Assembly: GCF_014898815.1 (NCBI RefSeq)
Contig: NW_026515497.1
Coordinates: 744,001 to 808,000 of the forward strand
DNA length: 64,000 nucleotides
DNA from: Panonychus citri
Taxonomy: Eukaryota > Arthropoda > Arachnida > Trombidiformes > Tetranychidae
Direction: 5' to 3'
This document shows positions 48,536 through 61,025 of the stretch, piece by piece. Positions within the stretch are counted from its first letter, which is position 1, and the number at the start of each line of letters is the position of its first letter. Below the pieces are notes generated by a model that worked only from the letters and a program-made list of their open reading frames with translations, ran no database searches and was not told where the DNA came from. Position numbers and translations under genes: made by a program.

Positions 48536-49464
48536 ATGTCGAGTGAAGATGAATTAGGTGAAGTGCTTGATGAATTGCTCAATATTCCATCAGAACCTCA
48601 GGAAAGTCGAAAATTATGTGATAAATGTTGGTAAGTGTTTGTTGTTTACCTTTTCCTTTAAATGTTTAATTTCCTTTTCTTTTTCAACTTTTTCTTTTCC
48701 TCAGTAGACCAGAGAAAGTTTGTCTTTGTCCTTATTTACCAGGTAAACCAATACCTGTTTCGAATAAGTTAATTATCCTTCAACATCCATCAGAGGAGAA
48801 ACGATGTCTTCGAACAGCCAAAATTTTGGAATTAAGTTTACCTGTTGATAAATTTCGCGTTATTAAGGCTAAAAGATTTTCCGCTCATAAACAACCCGAA
48901 TTGGCTGAGATTCTGAAAGATCATGAGAGAACATTTCTTCTTTTCCCTGGTAAATCATCTCAGCCATTGGAAACTATTGACACACGTCAACCTTATAACA
49001 TCGTTATTATCGATGGTACTTGGGCCGAAGCTCGTTGCATTTACCATAATAGTCACGACCTCAAAAATATGAAGAAAGTCGTACTTAATGTTCAGAAACG
49101 AAGCAATTATGTAAGAATTTTCTCTTTTCTCTTTTTTGTTTCTTTGTTATTTTTCTCCAATTTCCAATTATAATTTGTATTCTCTCTCTGTCTTTAGGTT
49201 ATTCGGACTCAACCCACAGAAGAGTCTCTTTCCACTGTCGAAACGGCCGCTATTACTCTGGCTCATTTGGAAAACAATCAATCAATTTACGATACATTAA
49301 TGAAGCCTTTACAAGCCTTATGTACATTCCAATTAGAGCATGGAGCTGTTCATCACTTTTCTAAAGAATATCTTATACTCAATGGTCTTTACAATAAGCC
49401 AATTACTCGTAAAATTCAAAAGAAACTTGGGAACAAACAGGAGATCAAATACTTTATCCGGTGA
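48536..49464 (+). CDS. DTWD2: DTWD2-type tRNA-uridine aminocarboxypropyltransferase
   Basis: DTW-domain enzyme that transfers the aminocarboxypropyl group of SAM to a uridine in tRNA, making acp3U (family knowledge). Exons 48536-48630, 48705-49110 and 49198-49464 give 255 residues. Cysteines CDKCWRPE..VCLCPYLP (the CW codon is split by intron 1, giving CDKCCRPE after splicing) form the likely metal site. Then come LIILQHPSEEKRCLRTAKIL and IVIIDGTWAEAR, where DGTW is the signature DTW-type motif. VIRTQPTEESLSTVETAA and PLQALCTFQLEHGA complete the domain. Compared with human DTWD2 (about 298 residues) the N-terminus is shorter. DTWD2 fits better than DTWD1 because of the RTQPT..LSTVE region. 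Confidence 0.92.
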
Positions 49465-51459
49465 TGGTTTTTTTCTTTCTTTTGATTAAATTGTTTCATC
49501 ATCCAATTTCAATATTTCTTGATATTATATAAATATTCTTGACTAACAATTTAGTACCAATTATTTATGAAAATTTTCGCATGTAACATAATCTCCAGTC
49601 TCTTGATTGTAATGGAATCCGCAAAATCTTGAATCAACTAGTGGGTAAATAAAACGTTAAGAAATTATCAATCGAAATTGTCCATATCGTCCTTTTCACA
49701 ATCGGAAATGGTTTTAAATATAAATCCAACGATCTTTCCCTTGGTTGCTTTTGGATATTAATCACGGTCAAAATGGAAATGGTAAATGAGCCGCTTTAAT
49801 GAGCGAAGAGAAAAAACAAACAATCAAAATTGATTGCACACATTACGTGGTTAAAGTCATTAAGAGTTGGTTATTATTATTTAACAGCAGAAACATGACT
49901 TGATTCTCACAAGTTGATTGCAAGTGAAACCATCGGAAGCACATGAGTGATAATAATAGTTGTTGTTGGGAAGAAAAATTATAACCCAAGACAATTAACA
50001 ATTTGAGACTATGGCCTTCAGGTCTCACCCGTTTCTCCTCTTTGTGTATTCAAATCACCAACTTTAATCTCATTTTTTTTTCTCTTATTTTTCTGGTGAA
50101 CAATCAACCATTACAAACGGCTAAACAACAGCAAACACTTAACATAGGTTAATGGGGAAGGTAAAATGACACACAAAGATATTTTCTTTTTTTAAAACAG
50201 ACAAACACTGGCCTGGAAAGAAAGATCGATAAGATATATGAATATCTCTCTCTCCCTTTCCCTCTTTCCCTAGACAAGATCCTTTACCACCATCATCACC
50301 AGTAGCCTTTGACCTCTTCCTACCTAGACTGGACTCACCATCTGCCATGAAGAAGCCACCTTGCTAAGTACAACTACTTGTAACCTTAACCGATATGCTT
50401 CATGTACCAAAAGCCATTGTGTCGCCTTCAGGTCATAGAGACAAATTCAAAATGGACACCACAACATTGGAAGAAAATAAGAAACTCAATTACTCCAATT
50501 AAATTGTAATCACCAAACGATCAACTGAGACACTGAAACAATTAAATTAAATTGTTTACAAAGAAACAAAACTAATCACAATTAAATTTAACCAACGAAT
50601 ACAAATCAACACCTGACGCCCTCTTTGGTTTGGGAGGGAATAGAATAAAAGAGAAAAGAACAAAAAGTGAAAAGAGAAAAAAAAGAAAAAAGAAAGAGCC
50701 GAAAAGGAGAGAAAGAGAAACAGATGAAAAAATAGACATTAAATTTTCTCTCTCACTTGAACAGTTTCTTTTTCTTTTCTCTCTCTCTTTTTTCATTTAT
50801 CTTCCAATTAATTAATTGTCAGTCTTGTTAAACTGTGATTCTAATCATTACTCAATTCATGTTATCCATTCAATTGAATACAATTAAAATCCAAATCTTG
50901 TTTTCTTTAATCAAAGATCAACAATTTTAACTTGATTTTTTTTTCTTCTCCCTCTTAATCATCGTCATCTTGGTTTAATCATTAATCTTCTTGTGTACTA
51001 ATTTTTTTGTGTGTGTAACAATTACAATTAACCAATTTTGCTTCATCAGTTAGAGTTATTACAACTTCAAGTAAAATATATTTTACTGATTCTCTATCAG
51101 TACAGTTACTTTAACGGGATAATCTCAATCAACCATCAAACCTTTTTGTTTGTTATCACTTTCATCGTCATCATCATCATCTTAAAACAATATCAACCTA
51201 ATTAGGATAAATTGTGATTAATTTTGTGTCTTCAATCAATTATCTCTTCAATAATCTTACCATGAACGCCCTTCACAATTAATTTATCAACTGTATTTAG
51301 TTGATTAATATTGTTATTCTATTCTATTTAATTTTTACTATTACAAATTCTCTCAAACCTTTTTTTTTGTGTTTGCCTCTCTTTTTTTCTCTCTCACTCT
51401 TATTTCTCTTTCTAACTACCTCTTTCTCTTCTCCCTCTTTGCCTTGATTCTCTTTCTCT

Positions 51460-51499
<40 letters not shown>

Positions 51500-51590
51500 T
51501 TCTTGTTTACTTTTTTTCAGATACAACAACATTTGAGACCAAAGTTAATTTTTGTTTCTATTCTCAGCTTCTTAAATAATCATAATAATT
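49465..51590. other. Spacer between DTWD2 and RAB35
   Basis: No secure gene. A minus-strand frame from 50348 begins MADGESSLGRKRSKATGDDGG, which has protein-like composition, but it degenerates afterwards and has no partner exon downstream that I can see. Purine-rich and pyrimidine-rich tracts near 50640-50800 are low complexity. Confidence 0.45.
51465..51495. repeat. (CT)n microsatellite upstream of RAB35
   Basis: An uninterrupted CT run within a longer pyrimidine tract. TTTTTTCAG at about 51513-51521 follows it and looks like the acceptor of a 5' UTR intron. Confidence 0.85.
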
Positions 51591-53441
51591 ATGTCAAAAG
51601 ATTATGATCACCTGTTTAAATTACTAATCATCGGAGATTCAGGTGAGTCTCTTTTAACTTTTCTTTTCTTTGCCCTTCACCATATCGTTAATTGTGTCAC
51701 CTATGGTTTACATTCATCTGGGTGGATTCAGTGAAACAACCCTTTTTTCATATACAAAAACCACAGAAAAGGAAGAAACTCTCTCAATTACCATTAGGGA
51801 GACAATTGTGATCTTAAAAACAATTTGTTCTCTGTGATTGTGATTCTGTGTCTTTTCCTCTCATCATCAACAACATTCTTATTTACCTTTTTATTTCTTT
51901 TCTCTTTTCCTGTTGCTATTTTTTATTTCTTCTCCATCATCAACAACCACTTCCATTGCTACTTTTAGGTGTTGGTAAAAGTAGCCTTCTACTTCGGTTT
52001 GCTGATGACACCTTCTCTGGCAATTATATAACCACAATAGGAGTTGATTTTAAGATAAAAACATTAGAAGTAGATGGACAAAAGATTAAATTACAGATCT
52101 GGGACACTGCAGGACAGGAAAGATTTCGAACCATTACAGCAACGTATGATAATTAATTCTTTACTTTTAAAAAGAAACTACAACAACAACAACAACTTCT
52201 TATTATTATTTTGTTTATCTCTTTGTTCTCTATTTGTCACACCTTTCTCCTTGGTTCTTCTGTCAATCACATTTTTAATACTCTGACAGAAGGAGAAAGT
52301 AATATTTTCTCATGTGTATAATTAATCCTTCTTCTAAGAAGTTGCTTGTTTTCTCCCTCTGTTATTATCAATTTCCTCATATTCTAATGTCATTTTGTTT
52401 TGTTTCTTCGCTTCAACAGATATTATCGAGGAACTCATGGAGTTATAGTTGTGTATGATGTTTCAAATGGAGACACATTTGCCAATGTGAAAAGATGGTT
52501 GCATGAAATAGATCAAAATTGTGAAGATGTTTGTAGAATATTAGGTAATTATTGAGCAAATCATTTGTCAAAGAAAAAAGAAGAGAAATAGAGAGAACAT
52601 GTAAACATTTACCCCAAATCAAAATCTATCTCTTATGTCTTAGAGATAATTCTGTTCTTCATGACTGTTCATCTCTCTCTCTCTCTCTCTCCCTCCCTTC
52701 CTCTGACTCACGTTTCTTTTTTCTCTATGTAGCATCCGATCTATTTAGGCCAAAGACTAATGTTATTTTTTCTTTTTCTCTTTCTCGTTTCCTTTATATT
52801 TCACACGAACCCTCTCTCTCTCTCTCACCAACACACACATTATATACAAATACACATTCTACTTTGATGTAATATTGAATGGTTTCCCTTTTGGATGATG
52901 CCAATATCCTCTGTTCACCACTCGCATTGGAATCATTAATGATGATCTTATGAACTGCAAACCTCAAAACATGCAACAAAACAAACAAACAATTTATCCT
53001 TAATCCATATCTCAATTTTGATGTTCACCATTTTAACTGTTAATTCTTCTGACTTCTGTTAACCATCATATTCACCATTCACTATTTTTGGTTTACAATT
53101 AATTGGATTGTTAAATTGATTACTATTTTTGGCTGTTGAAACTAAATAATCATCACCATCATTATCGTTACATCCTAAAAGTCGGTAACAAAAATGATGA
53201 TCCTAACCTTAAATTAGTATTGACCCAAGATGCTCAACGGTTCGCTGATCAAATGGGAATCGAGTTATATGAGACCTCAGCCAAAGAAAATGTCAACGTT
53301 GAAGAGATGTTCATGGCAATCACTCGAATGGTATTAAGAACGAAAAAAGAAAAGGAACATAGACAACAACAATCCCAAGATAATGCGATAAGGTTACAAA
53401 AAGGCAGTGGTCACAAGGGCAAGAAAAATAAGTGCTGTTAA
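51591..53441 (+). CDS. RAB35: RAB35 small GTPase
   Basis: Rab GTPase of the plasma membrane and recycling endosomes (endocytic recycling, cytokinesis, actin control). Exons 51591-51642, 51969-52143, 52420-52544 and 53182-53441 give 203 residues (human 201). Every G motif is intact: GDSGVGKSSLL (P-loop, split by intron 1), switch I ITTIGVDFKIKT, switch II WDTAGQERFRTIT, VGNKNDDP and ETSAKENVNVEEMF. The start SKDYDHLFKLLIIGDSG and the block EIDQNCEDVCRIL are specific for Rab35 over Rab1/Rab8. The Gln-containing, Lys-rich tail ends KKNKCC, a double-cysteine geranylgeranylation signal. Confidence 0.96.
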
Positions 53442-54803
53442 CCAAAAAAATCGAACACAATCAGAATCAAAGAAGAACCAAATTGTGAGCCAAAAAAAGA
53501 GGAAAATCAAATCAAGAGAAACCTTTCCCGTTTTAACTAAACCTTCACCAACGAGAACAACACCAACTTATAGAAAATCGAATGTCCTTTTTTTTCGATA
53601 TGAGAATTTAAATATTTTGAGTCTTCTCCCTCTCTCTCTATCTCTCCCTGTTTCTCTCTCACTCACAAAATCTCCTTTTCTACCTTCTTTTTTTTCTTCT
53701 TCTCCTCTTCTTGGCTCCCCAATAGTTGAATCAATATCTATTTTCACCGAAAAAAACAAATAATTTAGCTTAAAGGTGAATCAAAAGCCAAGTCAACGTG
53801 AAGATTATATAATTATAATGATAAACAGCTCTAGGGTTAAACAATTTTTTTCCTTTTCTATTAAACATCGATGACTTGTAAACAATCAGCAAACAATTAA
53901 GATACATGAGAAACATTTTCTCACTGATGGATTGCCAACATTCATTATTGTATCTTTTTAAATGTAACTTTTCTTAATCATTTAATTTTCTTTCCTCCAA
54001 TTAGTTTCATTGTAATTAACTGATTTCTTCAATTCATCTAGTTGACAATATACACAATTTACAATTAGCCTTGTAAACAACAATATGAAAGACGATAATA
54101 TAATTATCCAGAAAAAAGGTTAAAACAATTAGCTTCAAAACAAGAACAAAACTCAAGATAAGTGACAATTAACTCTACACATTTAATTAGTTTAATTACT
54201 TCCAACTCTTTACTTGTTTTCTTTTAAAACTAATTCCTCATCCAAACTAATCAGTTCTCTTCCAGCGTAACAACAATACTCTTAATTGTAATCAAGAAAC
54301 AATAATTTAATCAGCAATCAAAAAAAATGAACAATTTCAAGTCAAAAAACTAAATTCTTTTACTCGGAAAACAAGATTAACCGAATCAAAAAAAAAATCA
54401 AATTCCATTTTCAATTATTGATCACTTTTGAAAATCTAATTTAATTGTTACTATTTAATTGTACCTTTTCCTCTCGTACAATTATTTTTCTCTAATTGTC
54501 ACTGATTACAATTAGATTGGAATCAGGAACATTTTGTATTCGCCCAAGAGCTTAAGCCATAAGTGATTGTAAGAAAAATTTGTCATCTTTTATATTGAAT
54601 TAATCGAAATGATTAAAAATTGAAAACGAAATCAAATCAAATTAACTTTTTGATCTTCTTTCTCGTAATCAATGAAAAAGTTTTGATTGACAAAAGCTAC
54701 AAGAGACAATTTGTTTCAATGGTTTTCTAGTTAACCCAATTGACTAGTCAATAATTTAATTCCTCTGCTGATTGTTGTACAAAATTGTTAATAGAATAGT
54801 TAA
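53442..54803. other. Convergent 3' region of RAB35 and DPAGT1
   Basis: Holds the 3' UTRs of both convergent genes. Pyrimidine-rich frames near 53.6 kb are low complexity and not called as genes. AT-rich elsewhere. Confidence 0.5.
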
Positions 54804-56220
54804 TTAGTATATAAATTGAACAAGATAGTAACGGATGAAAAAGGCGCACGCAGATGAGGCCATTTGAATGAAAAGTAATCGACGGACAATTGAGTCTTCC
54901 CGCTTTGGACCAGACCATAAGATGACTAAGTTGATTAAGGTTAAATTGGTACATTTAATTTTGGTTGATGAAATTGTTTCCTCGTTGATTAGTTTAAATG
55001 TGCGAGCAAATTTAAGGCAAAACCAACCAAGGAATTTAACTTCTTTCGGGTTATATTCAAAGTAACTGTTGTCCATTAAATTTGTCTTCGAATTGTACCT
55101 GGAACGAGTTTGGAAAAGAATTGAGATTTTTAGTTGATCACCAGAGATTCGTTGATAACAATTAATGACAATTAAAATGGTTTTTAACTTACTTGGGGAG
55201 TCGATGTCGTGGACATGGGACAAAGTGAAATAATTGGGGACAAGAGAATAGAAAATTGAAAATCTGTGGAATAAAAAATAGTAACATCGTTTTACTAAAA
55301 TGACCCAAGATTCCAACGACAGCGAAAGTCATTCCAGCGAAGTAACAATAAGTATCGCCGACGAAAATTTGAGCTGGATACCAGTTGTACCAAAGAAGAG
55401 CCGATGATACACATATAAAGGGTAATATAAAGGTGATCGAAAAAAGATGAACTTTCCAAACTGTGCTGGAGAGTTCGATTAGATTGTAGATGAGAACCGA
55501 AATCGAAATGATCAAACTTTGACCAACTTCCAGTCCATTGATTCCAGCGAGTATGTTTATCGCGTTAGTACAAAAAACCGCCATCATTGCCATATAAACG
55601 TAATAAAATATACCCAAATTAAGTGCAAACGAAAATGGTTTGGGTAATAATACCCAAGTACAGTTGTAAGTGACCGCATAAACGGTCAACAATGGGAACG
55701 ACGCGATCGTGGGTAAGGTTAACTTATGAAGCCATCGAAGGTCCAAAATATCATCTACGAATCCTAATAGAACCATACAACAGATTGAAAGAAGAGCGGC
55801 AATTAATGATTCGAATTGAAGATCATCGAAAACACGAGCCTTTAGGTTGATCATTGGTACGCTTAATTTGATTGAATCGGTGAGGAAATTTTCATTTATC
55901 AAATAAGTTTTGTCAAACTGGAGGAAAGGGATCGGGATAAAAAGTGACATTGTCATCAGGAAAACAGAACCAGCGATTACACCCATGGCTTCGGGTATCG
56001 GTTTACCGTTAGGTTTACACATATCGACACCGGTAACTTGAGCTTTTACAAATTTCTCCGATAAACTGGGAATAGTTTTCATGGTAACGTGGAAACTGAT
56101 CAATGAAAATATTCCAATGGACAGAAAATGAATAAATAGATGAGGAGATAAACCAACAGCAAGACTTGTTGTTAGTCCGAGAAAAAGAAACATGAGATGA
56201 TAGGGATTCACATTTGCCAT
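54804..56220 (-). CDS. DPAGT1: DPAGT1: UDP-GlcNAc-dolichyl-phosphate GlcNAc-1-phosphate transferase
   Basis: ER membrane enzyme of the first N-glycosylation step; it makes GlcNAc-PP-dolichol and is the target of tunicamycin. Exons 56220-55193 and 55098-54804, joined across a split Lys codon, give 440 residues (human 408). About ten hydrophobic helices are visible. Family signatures are IPEAMGVIAG, the catalytic-type LLGFVDDILDLRW with its Asp pair, FCTNAINILAGINGLEVGQ with the NxxN motif, YNWYPAQIFVGDTYCYFAGM, and FVPCPRHRLPK just before the intron. The end ACAFFIRYYLVQFIY matches the last helix. The ATG at 56220 is used because the upstream codons in frame lack another Met. Confidence 0.96.
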
Positions 56221-57224
56221 TTTGTACCACAAGTCTTAAGTAATCTTATCAATCAGCGACCAAATATTAGCAGCAATTATCCTTGGAGAATCATTGAGAG
56301 TGGTCAAAATTAATAACAACAAAAAGATTCACTAATTAACTTTAAAGAAAATGATGTAAACAAAAACACCGGTTGTCTCCTTGTTGAATATTGTCAACAT
56401 CTAAATGGTTGTTAGGGTAATATAACTGTCGATGTGTCAGTTGATTTCGATGAATCGGAACAATCGTTGAACTAATTATAGTTATCTTCTAATTAAATTG
56501 ATTCAACACAAGAATCAGATAGTTTAATTGTTGAGAAATAATTTCGTCCATCAGATGAAAACATAAACAAAGTCCAAGAAATTTGGTCAGAAGAAAAAAA
56601 GAATAAATAAAAAGTGGCTCCATCTATTGGCGGAAAAAGAAACTAAAAACGAAAAGATGAAAAAAGTTGATAAATTTTGATTGAGTTTCGATTGTAGTAA
56701 TTAACTAATTGCTGAGGTCAACATATTTGTCCTGAAGGATTTTCATGGATCTGCTTAATTTTAATTCTTCCATGGTTATTAGTTGATTGAAGTTTAATGG
56801 AAGTGAAAAGAAATTAATAGAAAAGTTTGAAAATCTTTTTTAATATTTAACTTTTTCAACTTTTTGTTAATTGTTACAATTTATTATTAATCGTTTGTAT
56901 CTCATTCATTAAGATCATAATATATAAATATTGACCAAAGTGCTCTGCTAATTAATCTTAGCTTGAATGTGAAACAAGAGTTACAATGTAAATCTATTGG
57001 AAAATGAGTTTTGTTTCAATCAAATTATTACTAAAAAAATACATTACAATTAACCTGTTAATTAAACCCGTTTAATTGCCGATAACAATGAAGTTTAGAT
57101 TTTCCAACACTTAATCATTGAGAATTAATCTGAAAAGCAAAAAGTGTGAAAACCTAATCTTCATAGATGAATAATAAATATTTGTACCATTCTAAATTGC
57201 GAAATTGAATTTGAATAAAGATGA
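56221..57224. other. Spacer between DPAGT1 and the secreted-protein cluster
   Basis: AT-rich, holding the DPAGT1 promoter and the 3' UTR of the next leftward gene. No coding sequence seen. Confidence 0.5.
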
Positions 57225-58419
57225 TTAAGGAAAAGATGATTCGATCCAATTGTAAATAGAATCTAGAATTAAATTGTGAAAAATTGTCATGAATTCATTA
57301 TCGAAATCAAATGAGAAATTATTATCACCGATTGACCTTCTACCACGAGCTAACGCAGGTCCACCCGATCGGGTTCCGTTCGTAGCACCTCCAAGTCCCG
57401 TGGCCAGAACAGCGATCAACGTGGCTAAATTGAGTAGGAATAAAACACCAAGAGGAAGTAAAAGAGCGCCAAGTAAAAGGGGTAAACCAGCGGCAATAGC
57501 GATCGCCGCTAGTAAAGTCGTCAAATCGTGTTTGTGATGCGACGATTTCTCTTGATGACCAACCGACACTGGAATAGGAATATATTGAACTGCATGGTGA
57601 CCATGATGCTCGTTTTTCGGATAATGATGCTGATAACCATAACCTTGTCCATGGCCATAACTATGGCCGGAAGAATGGCCAGAATCGTGACCACCACCAC
57701 CATAACCAGAGTCCCCACCAGCATAGTTGTAAAGTGCAATCGGTTTAAACATTTGTGCCGGTGAAGCAAATGACGGCTGACCCATGAAACTTGCCGACAT
57801 TGGTATCGATGAAGCATAAGATGCAATCGGATTAAATGTCGACCCTCCAATTCCGGGACTAAGATCCATTCCTAAAATGAAAATATCATAAAACAAATAA
57901 AAGTGAAATCGACCAGCCGACCAATTGATTGACGATTTTTTTCAAGTTCAATCCAACCAAGATCGCTAATTGTTGATCCTTTTTAATTGTTTATTTCTCT
58001 ACTTATTAGTACTTACCCATTTCGGGTGTTGTTTGCCGATAACTAAGATCACTGTAAGATGGACTTTCGGGAAAAGCGTAATACTTGTTGAAATTGTTGC
58101 TCTCCGATGAATTAGCCAATTCTAGTGCCGATGAAGGTAAAATTGTTTTCTTAATTGTATGATAAACATAAGGATAAGTTGATTTGTGGGTTGGATAAGT
58201 TGATCGAGGTGTTAATTGTGATTCACTTGGGGTAATACTCTCAGGTGATTTAAGTGAATTAATATGATCCATAATTGTTTGGAAACTCGTAGCTATCGGA
58301 GCAATCGAAGGTGTTGATTCAGTAGTTGATGAAATCGGTAATCTAAAAGTGATTAAAAGTCTTGGCACTTGGAGTAAGAAAATTAATCCATACAGAATGT
58401 TAATTGTTGAGATAATCAT
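57225..58419 (-). CDS. Secreted His/Gly-rich protein with conserved hydrophobic core (paralogue A)
   Basis: Exons 58419-58017 and 57871-57225, joined in phase 1, give 349 residues. No family recognised. MIISTINILYGLIFLLQVP is a likely signal peptide or anchor. The middle is Ser/Thr/Pro- and Tyr-rich, then Gly/His-rich (GYGGGGHDSGHSSGHSYGHG). The C-terminal third has the order shared with the neighbour at 59096-60269: QYIPIPVSV, a His/Lys patch, and a long hydrophobic segment at about residues 254-292 (LLLGALLLPLGVLFLLNLAT). A basic ARGRRS site that could be cleaved by furin-like proteases and an end containing FHNLILDSIYNWIES follow. Same intron phase and strand as its paralogue. Possible cuticle, silk or secretory-surface role is speculation. 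Confidence 0.7.
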
Positions 58420-59095
58420 GATTAATATTAGAGGGACAACTTTACACTTATACTGATTATTAGAAAGTGAACATATTTAAACGAATCAACTGATTGTCAT
58501 TCTGTAAACAATTAAGATTAGTGAGCAATCTTAATTGTTACATCGAGATTGCACTTTACCTTTGTGTATTTGTCATTTTCATTGTATCAAAATGATCACA
58601 ATAGAAAGGAAAAGTAATTGCAAGTTTAAAAATCTTTTCTAATTGTTTAAGCTTTTAACTTTTTGATTGTTACAATTTAGATGATTGTATTATCAATACT
58701 CTCTCCCTCTGGTATTGTATTAAATAAGATCCACTGAAATGTATCTCTGATTTATCAGAAAAGTTCATCGATCTACTAAATTCTGAGATGTTCAAATTTA
58801 TCCAGTGATTTTCCAACACCAAGATATGGTTACAATGGAATCAAGAATACAATTAATTGTAAATAACCATTAGAATTGTTAAGCAATTAAATCAAACGAA
58901 TAATTTATTGTTCTTAAATATTATAAATAACATTGGATTGGTTGGGATTGGACTGAGGTAGAAAATTGGAAATTTTTTCAATGGATTAATTTTCTTCCGG
59001 TTAAGATTTCAAGCAATACGATTAAGTTAATTGTGATTACCTGGGGAAGATAAACAATTAAGAGAGTGAAATTTGTTACAATAGAATTTTTTTTC
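58420..59095. other. Spacer between paralogues A and B
   Basis: AT-rich intergenic sequence with no coding content; TTAATTGTT-type words are frequent. Confidence 0.5.
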
Positions 59096-60269
59096 TCAAA
59101 ATTTTCGAATACAATCAAGAATGAATGATTGAGTTTCATTTAGTTTCCGCTCGTCCCAAAGTTCAGAGGAGAGACTCCGTTTCCTTTTTCCGGCCGCTAT
59201 GGCTCCGGTGGTCCCATTAACTGGTATAAACGTGCCACCTCCGCCTGGGCCAAGAACCGCTAACAAGGTAAATAAATTAAGAGCAAACAACAAACCCAAC
59301 GGAAGTAATAAAGCCCCCAAAAGGATGGGCAAAAGCGCCGCTGCCAATAGCCCGTAAATCCAATAGGACACATCGTTTTTATGATGATCCTGATGATGAT
59401 GTTTAATATGTTTCACATGAATAACTGGATAAGGAATTGGAACATGAATATATTTAACTTTATGTCCTTTCTCATGATGGTCAGTCAATGGACCAATAAA
59501 ATTAGGTAAAGGATACGAATGAAAATTATGACCAAATGAATTGAAGGAATCAGTTTGTTTCTTAAAATCGTCCAATGGTTTCAAAAAATCGTACGAAGTT
59601 GAACCAATCGGTAATCGATAATCTTGTTGATTACCTGGAGAAATTGATGATGATGATGATGATGATACAGAGATCGACGGTTGATCTTTATTACTACTTT
59701 GCCCTCCAGGTAAACCAGGTAATCCCAATGATTGGACAGCACTGTTAATACCAGAGACTAATCAAATATAAAGATAATTAATCGACTGATTGATTTTCAT
59801 CCTCAACTAACAATCACTTATACTTACTAATAGGATTTTGATTGAGAGATTGATCTTCAACATCGTCCATGAAATCGGAGTCGGTTAGAGTAACATAATT
59901 GGGTAGCCCGTTGGAACCAGAGAGCCCATTTAAACTGCTGATACCAGGAAAACCAGAAAACCCACCCAGACTATCCTGTAGCTTGGGCTTACGAAACAAA
60001 TAAACCACCGGCACCAAAGGTTTACCACCGTCACCACTTCCTCCTCTTCCTCCTCCCGCTCCGGATCCACTGCCGTTAGAGGCACTATTATGTTGACCGG
60101 CGGTCGATTGGACTTGGTGGAATCGTTTCCGAGTAAATGGTCTTCTCCATGATTTAATTAACTTATTTGAGATTATATTTGTGTATCCATTGGTTGTCTG
60201 GTCAGTTGGGGTCAACAAGGTGATTACAATTAAGTTAACTGACCAAATGAAAAGAGGCAAAGAAAACAT
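59096..60269 (-). CDS. Secreted protein with conserved hydrophobic core (paralogue B)
   Basis: Exons 60269-59828 and 59757-59096, joined in phase 1, give 367 residues. MFSLPLFIWSVNLIVITLLTP is a likely signal peptide. It is followed by a basic stretch (WRRPFTRKRFH), a Gly/Ser-rich linker and GFPGISSLNG-type segments. The C-terminal third mirrors paralogue A: VKYIHVPIPYPVI, a His/Lys-rich patch, a hydrophobic segment at about residues 282-317 (LLGALLLPLGLLFALNLFTL), a KRKRS basic site near 338-342, and a terminal FILDCIRKF. The shared architecture, intron phase and adjacency show a tandem gene duplication. Family function is unknown. Confidence 0.7.
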
Positions 60270-61025
60270 AACATTAACAATAAACTAATATTCATCTATG
60301 ATAATCATTATAATCTTACACTCAACATTTACAGTTAATTGTTGGAAAGTACAAAATTATATCATCATCATACACGAGACACTAAAATGATTAGATGACT
60401 AAATTAAATTGCTATTAACAAGAATATTTCATTTGATTAAGTTAACGGTTATTACCTTAAAGGGTTGGGTGATAAGAGGAAGCACCTTTTTTCCCGTTTC
60501 AATTAATTGTTGATTGTTAATTCTTGCTGATTGTCAATTGTTTGGATACTTAAATTGTAACAATAATCAATAGATTGAAACTAAATTTACCTTTCCGGCT
60601 GTTAATTGTCACGTTGTTAACTTGGTGATCATGATGAAAGGTAAATAACTAGGATAAGATGAGAAAACTTTTCTACAACAATTTAAATTAATTGTTGTGT
60701 AAATTGTTTTCTTCCGATTGAATTATGATAAATTGTTGATTCGTGTGAGCATTTTAAACTCTGTTCATTTGTCAATGATAACAATTTAAATTGTTAACAC
60801 ATGAGATTCACAAATTTACATTGAATCGGTGATGAAGTTAATTTATTTTAATTGTTGACAGGATTTAGATTAGATTTACAAATATTATTATTAATACAAT
60901 CGTAATCTAAATAATTGTTTTTGAGTAGAGATTGATTTTTGTAAAAGTTAAAAGATATTCATTTGATAATTAGTTTATTTACAGTTTGATTTGTTTTAAT
61001 TGTGGATTAAGTGATTCAATTGAAT
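60270..61025. other. Spacer right of paralogue B
   Basis: AT-rich with no coding sequence seen; includes the promoter of paralogue B and the 3' UTR of the 61.0-63.6 kb gene. Confidence 0.5.
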